Shown: positions 9,259 through 17,420 of the stretch, in pieces
Position numbering within the stretch: the first letter of the stretch is position 1
How the letters are laid out: every line of letters starts with the position of its first letter
NCBI GenBank assembly: GCA_015065845.1
Contig: SVPQ01000008.1
Location: 1 to 64,000 of the forward strand
Origin: Oscillospiraceae bacterium
GTDB lineage: Bacteria > Bacillota > Clostridia > Oscillospirales > Acutalibacteraceae
Direction of reading: 5' to 3'
DNA length: 64,000 nucleotides
Program-made: the position numbers and the translations under genes
Notes under the pieces: model-generated
Seen by the model: the letters and a program-made list of their open reading frames with translations, nothing else
Told to the model about the DNA's origin: nothing
Database searches by the model: none

Positions 9259-9287
9259 TTGCAAGAAACCATATTTAGAGTTATAAT
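9259..9287 (+). promoter_or_regulatory. Sigma-A promoter of the NUDIX/exporter operon
   Basis: TTGCAA, a 17-bp spacer and a perfect TATAAT. The predicted transcription start is near 9294, about 60 bases upstream of the chosen start codon of the NUDIX gene. Confidence 0.75.
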
Positions 9288-9306
9288 GGTTGGTAGATTT
9301 TGTTAT

Positions 9307-9332
9307 GGGTAACAAGAAACAGTTGGTTACCC
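9307..9332 (+). promoter_or_regulatory. Leader hairpin upstream of the NUDIX gene
   Basis: A 7-bp perfect inverted repeat (GGGTAAC ... GTTACCC, 12-base loop) lies in the predicted 5' untranslated region, about 10 bases before the GTGAGG ribosome binding site. It could influence translation; no known riboswitch or protein site was recognised. Confidence 0.4.
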
Positions 9333-9355
9333 TGTTATTTGTGAGGTTTATTTCA

Positions 9356-10105
9356 ATGTTAGGCAAATTAATACGACTCAGTATAACTGAGCAGGTAGGT
9401 ACACCTTTAGGTAACACCGGCAGAGTTTATAAACTCAACCACGGTCAACCTATCGGTAAATTCAAACCCTACTCTCCCATTAGCGGCGTTCTTGTAATGG
9501 GAATTGACAACCCTGTCAAACACTTTGATGGCAGAGTTATTGCATCTGTTCGTTTTCTTGACACAGGTGAAGTTAAACTTATTGCGGCACCTAAATCTAA
9601 AAGATTTATTGATTGTGAAATAAGAAACGCAATTTCTTTTATTACAGAAGGCAGAAGATATAATCTCGAATGCCGATACGAGCGTTCTTGTGGTGCAGTA
9701 ATATACAGAAACATTAACGGGCAAATTCGCTATCTGCTTATAAAAAACAACCGCAGTTCAAACTGGGGTTTCCCAAAAGGTCACATGGAAGATGGTGAAA
9801 CTGCAGAAGAAACTGCAAAGCGTGAAGTTTTAGAAGAAACAGGAATTCATATTGATATTATTCCTGATTTCGTTTCAAAATCCGAGTACACAATTCAGAA
9901 CAGAATTCATAAAACCGTTTATGTGTATGTAGCTAAAACAGATGATACTCAGACAATTATTCAAAAAGAAGAAATTGAAGATTACATCTGGCTCACTTAT
10001 GAAAACGCTTATAAAAACTTAAAATTTGAGAATGATAAAACTATTCTTCACGATGCAAGAGAACACTTGATTTCAAAAGGTTTAATAACACCAGAAGAGG
10101 TATAA
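9356..10105 (+). CDS. NUDIX hydrolase with N-terminal extension
   Basis: The C-terminal domain (about residues 110-245) is a NUDIX hydrolase with a complete box: GHMEDGE, then REVLEETGI (Gx5Ex7REUxEExGU). The surrounding WGFPKGHMEDGE context resembles bis(5'-nucleosyl)-tetraphosphatase (Ap4A) enzymes. The first ~105 residues form a separate basic, beta-rich domain I cannot assign. I chose the ATG at 9356 because GTGAGG lies 9 bases upstream; a longer in-frame ATG at 9290 would fall at or before the predicted transcription start. The next gene begins 2 bp after the stop, so the two are co-transcribed. Confidence 0.85.
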   Translation: MLGKLIRLSITEQVGTPLGNTGRVYKLNHGQPIGKFKPYSPISGVLVMGIDNPVKHFDGRVIASVRFLDTGEVKLIAAPKSKRFIDCEIRNAISFITEGRRYNLECRYERSCGAVIYRNINGQIRYLLIKNNRSSNWGFPKGHMEDGETAEETAKREVLEETGIHIDIIPDFVSKSEYTIQNRIHKTVYVYVAKTDDTQTIIQKEEIEDYIWLTYENAYKNLKFENDKTILHDAREHLISKGLITPEEV

Positions 10106-10106
10106 A

Positions 10107-10595
10107 ATGGTACAAGAATTAGTATCCACCGTTGTAGAATTCTTAAAAAATGAAATCCCTCCAGAACTTATCGCTTTTGTGATTTCACTTTTCCCTGTAT
10201 TAGAAATCCGTGGCGGAATGATTGCTTCACTTCTTTTAGAAATTGACTTTTTAAAAGCATTTTTAATCTGCTATATAGGAAATATGATTCCAATTCCATT
10301 CATATTGCTTTTTATAAGAAAAATATTTGCTCTTATGAGAAAAAACAAGCATTTGGCAAAGATTGTTGAAAAAATGGAAGCGCGTTCTGACAAGAAAAAA
10401 GGCACTATGGAAAAATACAAGGAATGGGGACTTTTACTTTTTGTTGCAATTCCCCTCCCTGGTACAGGTGGCTGGACCGGTGCTTTAATTGCAGCACTTA
10501 TGGATTTACGCATAAAAAAGTGCTTACCAATAATTGCTCTAGGTGTATTTATTGCAGGACTTATAATGTCGCTTGTGACATACGGAATCTTTTAA
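10107..10595 (+). CDS. Small integral membrane protein, COG2426 (putative small multidrug exporter family)
   Basis: A 162-residue protein with about four hydrophobic segments and the conserved family motifs PVLEIRGGM (near residue 30) and PLPGTGGWTGALIAAL (near 115). The family is annotated as a putative small multidrug export protein, but a transported substrate has not been established to my knowledge. It is translationally linked to the NUDIX gene 2 bp upstream. The stop codon lies inside a 15-bp perfect inverted repeat. Confidence 0.85.
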   Translation: MVQELVSTVVEFLKNEIPPELIAFVISLFPVLEIRGGMIASLLLEIDFLKAFLICYIGNMIPIPFILLFIRKIFALMRKNKHLAKIVEKMEARSDKKKGTMEKYKEWGLLLFVAIPLPGTGGWTGALIAALMDLRIKKCLPIIALGVFIAGLIMSLVTYGIF

Positions 10596-10619
10596 TTCTG
10601 CAAAGCAGAATTAAAAGAT
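10587..10619 (+). terminator. Perfect hairpin containing the stop codon
   Basis: A 15-bp perfect stem (ATCTTTTAATTCTGC, loop AAA) whose left arm is the end of the preceding gene, including its TAA at 10593-10595. There is no T-tract downstream. Confidence 0.7.
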
Positions 10620-10836
10620 AATGAAAAATGCAGAGTGCAAAATGCAGAATTAAGGAAACGCTTCGCGTTTGATTATAATTAAAAAGAAATAAAACTAACT
10701 ACATTCTTTCATTCAGAATTTAATCTGATGAGAGAATGTAGTTTTATATTACTAATATCTAATATCTAACATCTAACATCTAACATCTAACATCTAACAT
10801 CTAACATCTAACACCTAACACCTAACATCTAATACC
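10620..10836. repeat. Composite 7-mer repeat region with hairpins (E1)
   Basis: Between the exporter gene and thiN this spacer holds four parts in order. First come degenerate 7-mers of the AAAATGC/AGAGTGC type (about 10624-10651). Next is the 27-nt palindromic module GGAAACGC-TTC-GCGTTT (10654-10680). Then comes a hairpin with AACTACATTCT/AGAATGTAGTT ends (10697-10743). Last is a run of 12 seven-base units, consensus TAACATC with C/T variants (10753-10836). The same building blocks recur in other intergenic regions of the window. Confidence 0.85.
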
Positions 10837-10861
10837 TTTTCAACTTTCGTTTCTTTTATAC

Positions 10862-10890
10862 TTGCATTTATCGAGAAAAAACTGTATAGT
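10862..10890 (+). promoter_or_regulatory. Sigma-A promoter of thiN
   Basis: TTGCAT, a 17-bp spacer and TATAGT. The expected transcription start near 10897 falls after the first in-frame ATG (10896), which supports the later ATG at 10911 as the thiN start. No TPP riboswitch is present. Confidence 0.7.
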
Positions 10891-10910
10891 AGTTTATGGT
10901 GATTTACAAA

Positions 10911-11522
10911 ATGAGTATATGTTACATCTTTGGTGCTTTAGACTGCTCAATTACCGATTTCAACCCAAACGAAAATGACTTGATTATTGCGGCGGATGGT
11001 GGTTACAGTACCTTAACAAAACTTAATATAAAACCTGATTTGGTTGTTGGTGATTTTGATTCTTTAGGCGAAGTACCTGAGAATGAAAACTTTATAAAAC
11101 ACCCTGTAAAAAAAGATGATACCGACACTCTTTTAGCAGTAAAAATCGGTTTAGAAAAAGGTTATAAAACTTTTATAATTTATGGTGCAATAGGTGGCAG
11201 ATTAGACCACACAGTAGCTACCATTCAGACTGCCACCTTTGTTGCCGAAAATGGCGGTATTGCTTATATTTGTGATAATAATCACACTGTTACCGCTATA
11301 AAAAATTCCAGCATAAAATTCAAGAAAACCGCAAAAGGTTATGTTTCAGTTTTTGCTCTTTCAGGTATAGCAAAGGGTGTTACAATTAAAGGTCTTTTAT
11401 ACGAGTTAGATAATGCAGAAATTTCACCTGACTTTCCACTTGGTGTTAGCAATGAATTCATTGGTAGAGATAGCGAAATATCTATTAAAGATGGAATTTT
11501 AACTATTATTTATGAAATGTAA
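10911..11522 (+). CDS. thiN: Thiamine pyrophosphokinase
   Basis: Transfers pyrophosphate from ATP to thiamine to make thiamine pyrophosphate. The family motifs are AADGG, GDFDSLG, KDDTDTLLA (catalytic Asp cluster) and GGRLDHT, followed by the C-terminal thiamine-binding beta domain. The length is 203 residues, normal for the family. The start at 10911 has GGTGA 8 bases upstream and lies downstream of the predicted transcription start. It is monocistronic and convergent with ftsH across a shared bidirectional hairpin. Confidence 0.93.
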   Translation: MSICYIFGALDCSITDFNPNENDLIIAADGGYSTLTKLNIKPDLVVGDFDSLGEVPENENFIKHPVKKDDTDTLLAVKIGLEKGYKTFIIYGAIGGRLDHTVATIQTATFVAENGGIAYICDNNHTVTAIKNSSIKFKKTAKGYVSVFALSGIAKGVTIKGLLYELDNAEISPDFPLGVSNEFIGRDSEISIKDGILTIIYEM

Positions 11523-11527
11523 ATAAC

Positions 11528-11564
11528 TATCCCCTTGATAAAATTTGATTTTATCAAGGGGATA
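11528..11564. terminator. Bidirectional hairpin between thiN and ftsH
   Basis: A perfect stem of about 16 bp (TATCCCCTTGATAAAA and its complement, loop of 5) sits in the 49-bp convergent gap and can end transcripts from either side. Confidence 0.8.
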
Positions 11565-11571
11565 ATCAGTT

Positions 11572-13575
11572 TTATTCTTCCGTTTTATCGTTTGGTTCAA
11601 TTACTTCTTCAGTAACTGATGGAACAGGATTTTCTGTTATATTAACATCATCGTCTGTTTTTTCACTAACAGTTTCTTCAGTTTTTGTTTCTACTGTTTC
11701 AGTTTTTTCTTCAGTAGCAGATTCTTCGTTTTCCTTATCGTTCTCAGGGTCATAGTTTTCATCCATAAGCTCCAAGAAACGAGCACCACTGATTTTTTCA
11801 TTTTTAATAAGTGTTTCTGCAATAAGAACAAGTTTATCTTTATGCTCAGTAAGAATTTCTTCGCAACGCTTTTCACAGCCTTCAATAATCTTTTTGATTT
11901 CTGTATCAATTTCTGTTGCGAATGTTTCTGAGTAGTTCTTTGTATGGCTGTAATCCATACCCAAGAACACTTCATCGTTATCCTTACCATATACAACAGG
12001 ACCCAATTTTTCACTCATACCATAGCGGGTTACCATAGCTCTTGCCATATCTGTTGCTCTTGAAATATCTGAAGACGGACCAGTCCATCTGTCATTGTCG
12101 ATAATCTTTTCTGCAACTCTACCACCCATAAACACAACAATCTCGTCAAGCATTACAGACTTGCTTCTGAATGAAGAATCTTCATTTGGTCTATTGAGTG
12201 TGTAACCGCCCGCCATACCGCGTGGAATAATGGAAATCTCGTAAACAGGATCACTGTTTTCAAGATAGTAAGAAACAACTGCGTGACCTGCTTCGTGGTA
12301 AGCAGTAAGTTTCTTGTCTTTTTCTGTATATTTGTGCGATTTCTTTTCTGCACCAACTTCAACCTTGAGAGTTGCTTCGTCAATTTCAACCATAGTGATT
12401 GCTTTCTTGTTGCGTTTTGCCGCAAGAAGTGCTGCTTCATTAAGAAGATTTTCAAGGTCTGCACCAACGAAACCAATTGTACCGTGAGCGATGCTCTTTA
12501 AATCAACATCAGGACCTAATGGTTTATTTTTTGCGTGAACTTTTAAAATTTCTTCTCTACCCTTTAAGTCAGGGCGACCAACTGTAACGCGTCTGTCAAA
12601 ACGACCTGGTCTCAAAAGTGCAGGGTCTAAAATATCTGCACGGTTAGTAGCGGCAATAATAATTACACCTTCGTTATTGCCGAAACCATCCATTTCAACA
12701 AGTAACTGGTTTAAAGTCTGCTCTCTTTCATCGTGGCCACCGCCCATACCTGCGCCTCTGTGACGGCCAACAGCATCAATTTCGTCAATGAAAATAATTG
12801 ATGGTGAACTTTTCTTTGCCTGGTCAAAAAGGTCGCGAACACGCGAAGCACCGACACCAACATACATTTCAACAAAGTCAGAACCTGAAATTGAGAAGAA
12901 TGGTACATCTGCTTCACCAGCAACTGCACGAGCTAAAAGTGTTTTACCCGTACCCGGAGGGCCAACTAAAAGCACACCTTTAGGAATTCTTGCACCAAGC
13001 TCTGTGAACTTTTGTGGGTCTTTTAAGAATTCAACAATCTCTTGTAATTCTTCTTTTTCCTCATCAGCACCAGCAACCTTATCAAAGGTTGTTTTTCTTT
13101 TTTCATCGGCACCAAATTTTACTCTTGCTTTACCAAAGCCCATTGCTCTGTTATTTTCACTTGAAATAGAATTGCCCATACGCTTCGTAAATATGAAACC
13201 ACCTGCAATTACAAGAATTGCACAGAAAATAACAGGTATTATCTGGAGCCAGAATGAGTAAGAAGCACCTGAAACATAATTGTATTTTATAGGAGTTTTC
13301 GGGTTAGCACGGTTGTATTCAACAACATCTTCGTGAATATCGTTTATAAACATACTGACATTAGGGACAGAATATCTGCCTGTGCTACTGTCTTTTAAAG
13401 TATAGGTAAGAGCACCTGTACCAATGTTTAATTCGTATTCACTCACTTCACCCTTATCAAATAATTCAATTACCTGATAATACTCTAATTTTTCGGTTGA
13501 TTCTGAACCTGAATACACAAAAATCAAACCGATAACCATTAACGGAATAAGAATGTAAGGCAAAAACGCCTTCAT
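11572..13575 (-). CDS. ftsH: ATP-dependent zinc metalloprotease FtsH
   Basis: A membrane-anchored AAA+ protease for quality control of membrane and regulatory proteins. There are two transmembrane segments (about 4-22 and 112-132) around an extracytoplasmic domain. The AAA module has Walker A GPPGTGKT, Walker B IIFIDEID and the [22 protein letters not shown]. The zinc site HEAGH and the downstream peptidase domain follow, then a long acidic Glu/Thr-rich tail. Length is 667 residues. The ATG at 13575 has no Shine-Dalgarno within 20 bases. AGGTGA lies six bases before an in-frame ATT (13593), which would add six residues (IKINDK), so a non-AUG start is possible. It is the last gene of the rnj-ftsH run. 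Confidence 0.95.
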   Translation of the reverse strand: MKAFLPYILIPLMVIGLIFVYSGSESTEKLEYYQVIELFDKGEVSEYELNIGTGALTYTLKDSSTGRYSVPNVSMFINDIHEDVVEYNRANPKTPIKYNYVSGASYSFWLQIIPVIFCAILVIAGGFIFTKRMGNSISSENNRAMGFGKARVKFGADEKRKTTFDKVAGADEEKEELQEIVEFLKDPQKFTELGARIPKGVLLVGPPGTGKTLLARAVAGEADVPFFSISGSDFVEMYVGVGASRVRDLFDQAKKSSPSIIFIDEIDAVGRHRGAGMGGGHDEREQTLNQLLVEMDGFGNNEGVIIIAATNRADILDPALLRPGRFDRRVTVGRPDLKGREEILKVHAKNKPLGPDVDLKSIAHGTIGFVGADLENLLNEAALLAAKRNKKAITMVEIDEATLKVEVGAEKKSHKYTEKDKKLTAYHEAGHAVVSYYLENSDPVYEISIIPRGMAGGYTLNRPNEDSSFRSKSVMLDEIVVFMGGRVAEKIIDNDRWTGPSSDISRATDMARAMVTRYGMSEKLGPVVYGKDNDEVFLGMDYSHTKNYSETFATEIDTEIKKIIEGCEKRCEEILTEHKDKLVLIAETLIKNEKISGARFLELMDENYDPENDKENEESATEEKTETVETKTEETVSEKTDDDVNITENPVPSVTEEVIEPNDKTEE

Positions 13576-13657
13576 TTTGTCATTGATTTTAATAGTAAGT
13601 CACCTGCTTTTTATTTGATAAACAAATTTATTTTATAAATAAAACTAACATTTTATA

Positions 13658-14203
13658 TTAGTTATTATTCTCATAAACACTTTCTTTAAGTACACCTATA
13701 AATGGCAAATTCCTATAATACTCAGAATAGTCAAGACCGTAACCAACAATAAATTCATTTGGAACTAAAGAACCGATATAGTCCGCTTTAATATCTGCTT
13801 CGCGTCTTTCAGGTTTGTCAAAAAGAGTACATATTTTTATTGAAGCCGGCTTTCTTGCAGTGAGAATATCTCTTATATAATAAAGCGTTTTACCACTGTC
13901 TAAAATATCTTCAATAATAATTATATCTTTACCCTGAATGTCATTATCAAGGTCTTTGTTAATTTTAACTCTGCCAGAACTCTCTGTAGAATTGCCATAA
14001 CTTGAAACTGCCATAAAATCAATATTGCAAGGCAAATCAATCGCTCTCATAAGGTCTGCCATAAAAATTACAGAACCTTTTAAAATACCGATTAAAAGAA
14101 CTTCTTTACCTTTATAATCGTTGGTAATTTCTTCACCTAATCTTTTTACAATTGATTTAAGTTCAGTTTCATCAATAAGAACTTTTTTTATATCATCATT
14201 CAT
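13658..14203 (-). CDS. hpt: Hypoxanthine phosphoribosyltransferase
   Basis: A purine salvage enzyme making IMP/GMP from hypoxanthine/guanine and PRPP. The PRPP-binding motif [14 protein letters not shown] is intact, as are [15 protein letters not shown] and the C-terminal [23 protein letters not shown] chose [12 protein letters not shown] at 14203, which aligns with the usual family start and overlaps the tilS stop (14196-14198), as expected for translational coupling. In-frame ATG (14218) and GTG (14227) starts are possible, the former close to a GAGTGAGAG sequence. It lies in the conserved tilS-hpt-ftsH order. Confidence 0.93.
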   Translation of the reverse strand: MNDDIKKVLIDETELKSIVKRLGEEITNDYKGKEVLLIGILKGSVIFMADLMRAIDLPCNIDFMAVSSYGNSTESSGRVKINKDLDNDIQGKDIIIIEDILDSGKTLYYIRDILTARKPASIKICTLFDKPERREADIKADYIGSLVPNEFIVGYGLDYSEYYRNLPFIGVLKESVYENNN

Positions 14204-15587
14204 TTTTTGTGAAAACATTTCTCTCACTCACTCTTACAGATAAAATATTTTTACTGTTTACGGTTTTAGCATTCTTTTTATTTACACCAAACCCATAAAC
14301 CCACACAATTCCGTTATCATCTGAAATAACAGGAATTAAACCTCTTTCTTCTTTTGGGATATTCTCTTCAATAAAAAGTTTTTTCAGTGTTTTAGTAACA
14401 TTTCTTTTACGAAGAGTAATTTTATCGCCTTCCTGACGAGTTCTTAAAACCAAATTACCACATATTGTATCACAATCTATTAAATTATCCAATACTAAAT
14501 CTTTAATTTTTTGTGAAATATTTTCCAGTAATTCTGTTTCGACTATATATTCACCAAACTGATAGTGGGAATGTAGTGTTCCAAGAATTATTCTTTCCTG
14601 ATTTTCAGAAACAATATTTTCACCGTCAAAAAACTTTAAAACACCATCTTTAGTCACGGCATAACAATTTTTGTAAAGTTGAATTTTAGTGTTGTCATTG
14701 ATACACTCACACACTGCCTGAACTTTTTTACGGTCAGGAGTTTCACCACAAAAATTATTTATTGCTTTAAAAATCACGCGATTTTTTATTGATTTATGAA
14801 AAGAATTGAGAATATTAACACTATAAGTATTCTTGTCAATTTCCGCTTGTTTAAAAGCGTCAAGTGCCAGATTTTCTAAAAGTTCAACATCATCTCTTAC
14901 GCTTTCAGAAAAACGCGAAAAAGCATCTTCAACATTAGTGTTTATAGACTTTAACTCAGGAATAACAAGATGGCGAATCTTATTTCTTGTATAATCATCG
15001 CTCAAATTTGTACTGTCAGTAACAAAAGACAAAGAATTCTCTTTGCAATAACCTTCGATTTCTTCACGGGTGCAGAAAATAAGCGGTCTTATAATATTTT
15101 CACGCTTTGGTGGAATTCCCTTTGCACCATTAATTGAAGAACCACGAGTAATATTGAAAATAACGGTTTCCATATTATCATTACTGTTGTGAGCAGTAGC
15201 AATAACTGAATTTTCAGTATTTGCAAGGGAAGAGAAAAACTCATAACGAATTCTTCGCCCCGCTTCTTCAACTGTTTCGCCATTTTTGTATGCTTCATTT
15301 ACACAATCAACTTCTAAAAGTCTGAAAGTTACATTTAACTTTTCTGATAAAGTTTTTGAAAAGATGGCGTCATTCTTTGCTTCTTCACCACGGATTCCGT
15401 GATTTATGTGGGCAGAAACAATATTCAAATCATATTCATTTTTTATTGAATTAAGAAAATGCAAAAGGCAAACAGAATCTGCACCACCTGAAAGTCCGAC
15501 AATAACCCTGTCCCCTTTTCTTAGCATTGCGTATTTTTCTATTGCCTTTTTAGCTTTTTCGTTAACTAATAAAGTATTAGTATTCAT
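14196..15587 (-). CDS. tilS: tRNA(Ile)-lysidine synthetase TilS
   Basis: Modifies C34 of tRNA-Ile(CAU) to lysidine, switching it to AUA decoding. The N-terminal PP-loop is [12 protein letters not shown], followed by AHINHGIRG and [13 protein letters not shown]. The C-terminal region has the TilS-type substrate domain ([19 protein letters not shown]). Length is 463 residues. The ATG at 15587 overlaps the end of dnaB by 11 bp; a longer reading frame starting at 15683 would lie wholly inside dnaB and was not used. Its 3' end overlaps the hpt start. Confidence 0.93.
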   Translation of the reverse strand: MNTNTLLVNEKAKKAIEKYAMLRKGDRVIVGLSGGADSVCLLHFLNSIKNEYDLNIVSAHINHGIRGEEAKNDAIFSKTLSEKLNVTFRLLEVDCVNEAYKNGETVEEAGRRIRYEFFSSLANTENSVIATAHNSNDNMETVIFNITRGSSINGAKGIPPKRENIIRPLIFCTREEIEGYCKENSLSFVTDSTNLSDDYTRNKIRHLVIPELKSINTNVEDAFSRFSESVRDDVELLENLALDAFKQAEIDKNTYSVNILNSFHKSIKNRVIFKAINNFCGETPDRKKVQAVCECINDNTKIQLYKNCYAVTKDGVLKFFDGENIVSENQERIILGTLHSHYQFGEYIVETELLENISQKIKDLVLDNLIDCDTICGNLVLRTRQEGDKITLRKRNVTKTLKKLFIEENIPKEERGLIPVISDDNGIVWVYGFGVNKKNAKTVNSKNILSVRVSERNVFTKNE

Positions 15588-16956
15588 CACGATACTCCAG
15601 TGTTGAGAAGAGAGTAAACTGACCATCCCAGTGAAGTTTGATTCTTTCAGTAGGACCATGACGGTTTTTAGCAACATCAACATCTGCTTGTGACATATCT
15701 ACCTCTTCTGCATTCTGTTTGTCGTTTTTATAATAACCTTCTCTGTAAAGCATCATAACAATATCTGCGTCCTGCTCAATAGAACCAGAGTCACGAAGGT
15801 CAGAAAGCATAGGTCTGTTTGAAGCCTTACCATTCTTTTCAGGTCCACGGGAAAGCTGACAACAAACAACAACAGGAATTTTTAAGTCTTTAGCAAGAAG
15901 TTTTAAACTACGGGTAATTTCAGTAATTTCCTGAACACGATTGCCTTTGATATTTTTATCTGCAGTCTGCATAAGACCTAAGTAGTCAATAATAATACAA
16001 TCAACATTTTTCATTCTTCTGATTTTTGCTTTTATTTCAGGAACTGTAATTGTAGAAGTATCATCAAAATAAAGTTCACATCTTGAAGCTAAAAGGTTAG
16101 TTGCTTCTGCAAGGCGTTGCCACTCTGCCTGACTTATATTACCTGAACGGAGTTTATTACTCTCAACACGCGCTTCTGTTGAAAGCACTCGGGACGCCAA
16201 CTGCTCATTTGACATTTCGAGTGAGAAGAAAACAACTTTTTTACCAGTCATACCAACATTACGGGCAATATTAAGTGCAAAACTTGTTTTACCCATAGCA
16301 GGACGCGCACCTATTAAAACAAGGTCAGAACGGTTAAGACCTGAAATAATTTCATCAAGTTTTGAGAAACCAGTCGGAATACCCTTAAAATCTTCTGCAT
16401 TTTCAGAAGTGATATTTGAAAGTGTAGGATAAACTTCGTTTGTGATAACATCACTGAGTCTCTGAATTGAACTTGTAGATTTACCTTTACGAAGGTTATA
16501 AATACTTTGTTCAGCAGACTCCAACAACACATCTGCTTCTACACCCGTAGTAGCAGAATCAATTGTATCCTGTGAAATATCAATAAGTCTTCTTATGTAG
16601 AAATTATCCTGAACAATTTTACAATAGTTCTCAACATTTGCAGTAGAAGGCACTGCCTGTGCCAATTGTGCTAAATAGTTTTTACCTGTTTCTTCGTCAA
16701 AAATGCCTTTTTCTTTTAATCTTTCTAAAATTACAAGAGCATCTATTCTTGAACCTAATGTATCAAGAGTTACCATAACACTGAAAATTTCTTTGTGTTG
16801 CGGGTAATAAAATGCTTCTGGCGTAATTATAGAAATAACACGGCTTAAACATTCAGGGTCAATAAGCACTGAGCCTAAAATTGCTTGTTCTGCAGTAAAA
16901 CTGAATTTATCTTTATAAATATCAGCATTAGTAGTTGTTAAATCTTTTTCTGCCAT
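15577..16956 (-). CDS. dnaB: Replicative DNA helicase DnaB (DnaC of Bacillus)
   Basis: A hexameric helicase of the replication fork. The N-terminal DnaB domain (EQAILGSVL onward) is followed by the RecA-like domain with Walker A GARPAMGKTSFA, VVFFSLEM, the Walker B region CIIIDYLGLM, and LRDSGSIEQDADIVMMLYR near the C terminus. Length is 459 residues with no intein. It lies 13 bp after rplI in the standard Firmicutes order gdpP-rplI-dnaB. The ribosome binding site is weak (GGTGTAAAG). Confidence 0.96.
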   Translation of the reverse strand: MAEKDLTTTNADIYKDKFSFTAEQAILGSVLIDPECLSRVISIITPEAFYYPQHKEIFSVMVTLDTLGSRIDALVILERLKEKGIFDEETGKNYLAQLAQAVPSTANVENYCKIVQDNFYIRRLIDISQDTIDSATTGVEADVLLESAEQSIYNLRKGKSTSSIQRLSDVITNEVYPTLSNITSENAEDFKGIPTGFSKLDEIISGLNRSDLVLIGARPAMGKTSFALNIARNVGMTGKKVVFFSLEMSNEQLASRVLSTEARVESNKLRSGNISQAEWQRLAEATNLLASRCELYFDDTSTITVPEIKAKIRRMKNVDCIIIDYLGLMQTADKNIKGNRVQEITEITRSLKLLAKDLKIPVVVCCQLSRGPEKNGKASNRPMLSDLRDSGSIEQDADIVMMLYREGYYKNDKQNAEEVDMSQADVDVAKNRHGPTERIKLHWDGQFTLFSTLEYRDEY

Positions 16957-16969
16957 ATCTTTACACCAA

Positions 16970-17413
16970 TTATAATTCTGTTACCTGTACTTTAAAATCT
17001 GCAGTTACTTTCGGATGAAGTTTAACTTGTGCGTTGTATGTACCAAACGCTTTTATATCATCAACCATAATTTTTCTTTTATCTGCAGATATATTAAATT
17101 TTTTATTAACTTCAACTGCAATTTCTTTTGCAGTAATTGAACCGAAAAGTTTACCGTTTGTACCGCCCTTTGCTTTGAGAACAATAGTTTGTCCATTGAT
17201 TTTCTGCGCATTTTCTTTTGCAGCCTTTAATTCTTCATCTGCTTTGAATTTTTCTGAAGACTCTTTGTTTTTGAGTTCAGAAATAAGTTGAGCGTTAATT
17301 TCACTCGCTAATTTTCTTGGAAAAAGGAAGTTTCTTGCGTAACCCTCAGAAACGCTTACCTTTTCCCCTTTTTTACCAAGACCTTTTACATCACTGTTTA
17401 ATACTACATCCAT
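16970..17413 (-). CDS. rplI: 50S ribosomal protein L9
   Basis: L9 binds 23S rRNA near the L1 stalk. The start at 17413 gives MDVVLNSDVKGLGKKGEKVSV, which aligns with the canonical N terminus, and GAAAGG lies 9 bases upstream. GYARNFLFPRKLA and the C-terminal domain (GKLFGSITAKEIA) are intact. Length is 147 residues. The start lies 7 bp after the gdpP stop. Confidence 0.97.
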   Translation of the reverse strand: MDVVLNSDVKGLGKKGEKVSVSEGYARNFLFPRKLASEINAQLISELKNKESSEKFKADEELKAAKENAQKINGQTIVLKAKGGTNGKLFGSITAKEIAVEVNKKFNISADKRKIMVDDIKAFGTYNAQVKLHPKVTADFKVQVTEL

Positions 17414-17420
17414 TTTAATT

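Noticed and set aside
10753-10836. Tandem array as a CRISPR
   Set aside because: Units are 7 bases with no spacers, and no cas genes are present.
10596-10910. TPP riboswitch before thiN
   Set aside because: The CTGAGA and ACC..TGATC..GG motifs of the THI element are absent, and the promoter leaves only about a dozen bases of leader before the start codon.
14196-15683. Longer tilS start at 15683
   Set aside because: The extra 32 codons lie within dnaB and do not resemble TilS; ATG at 15587 gives the canonical start.
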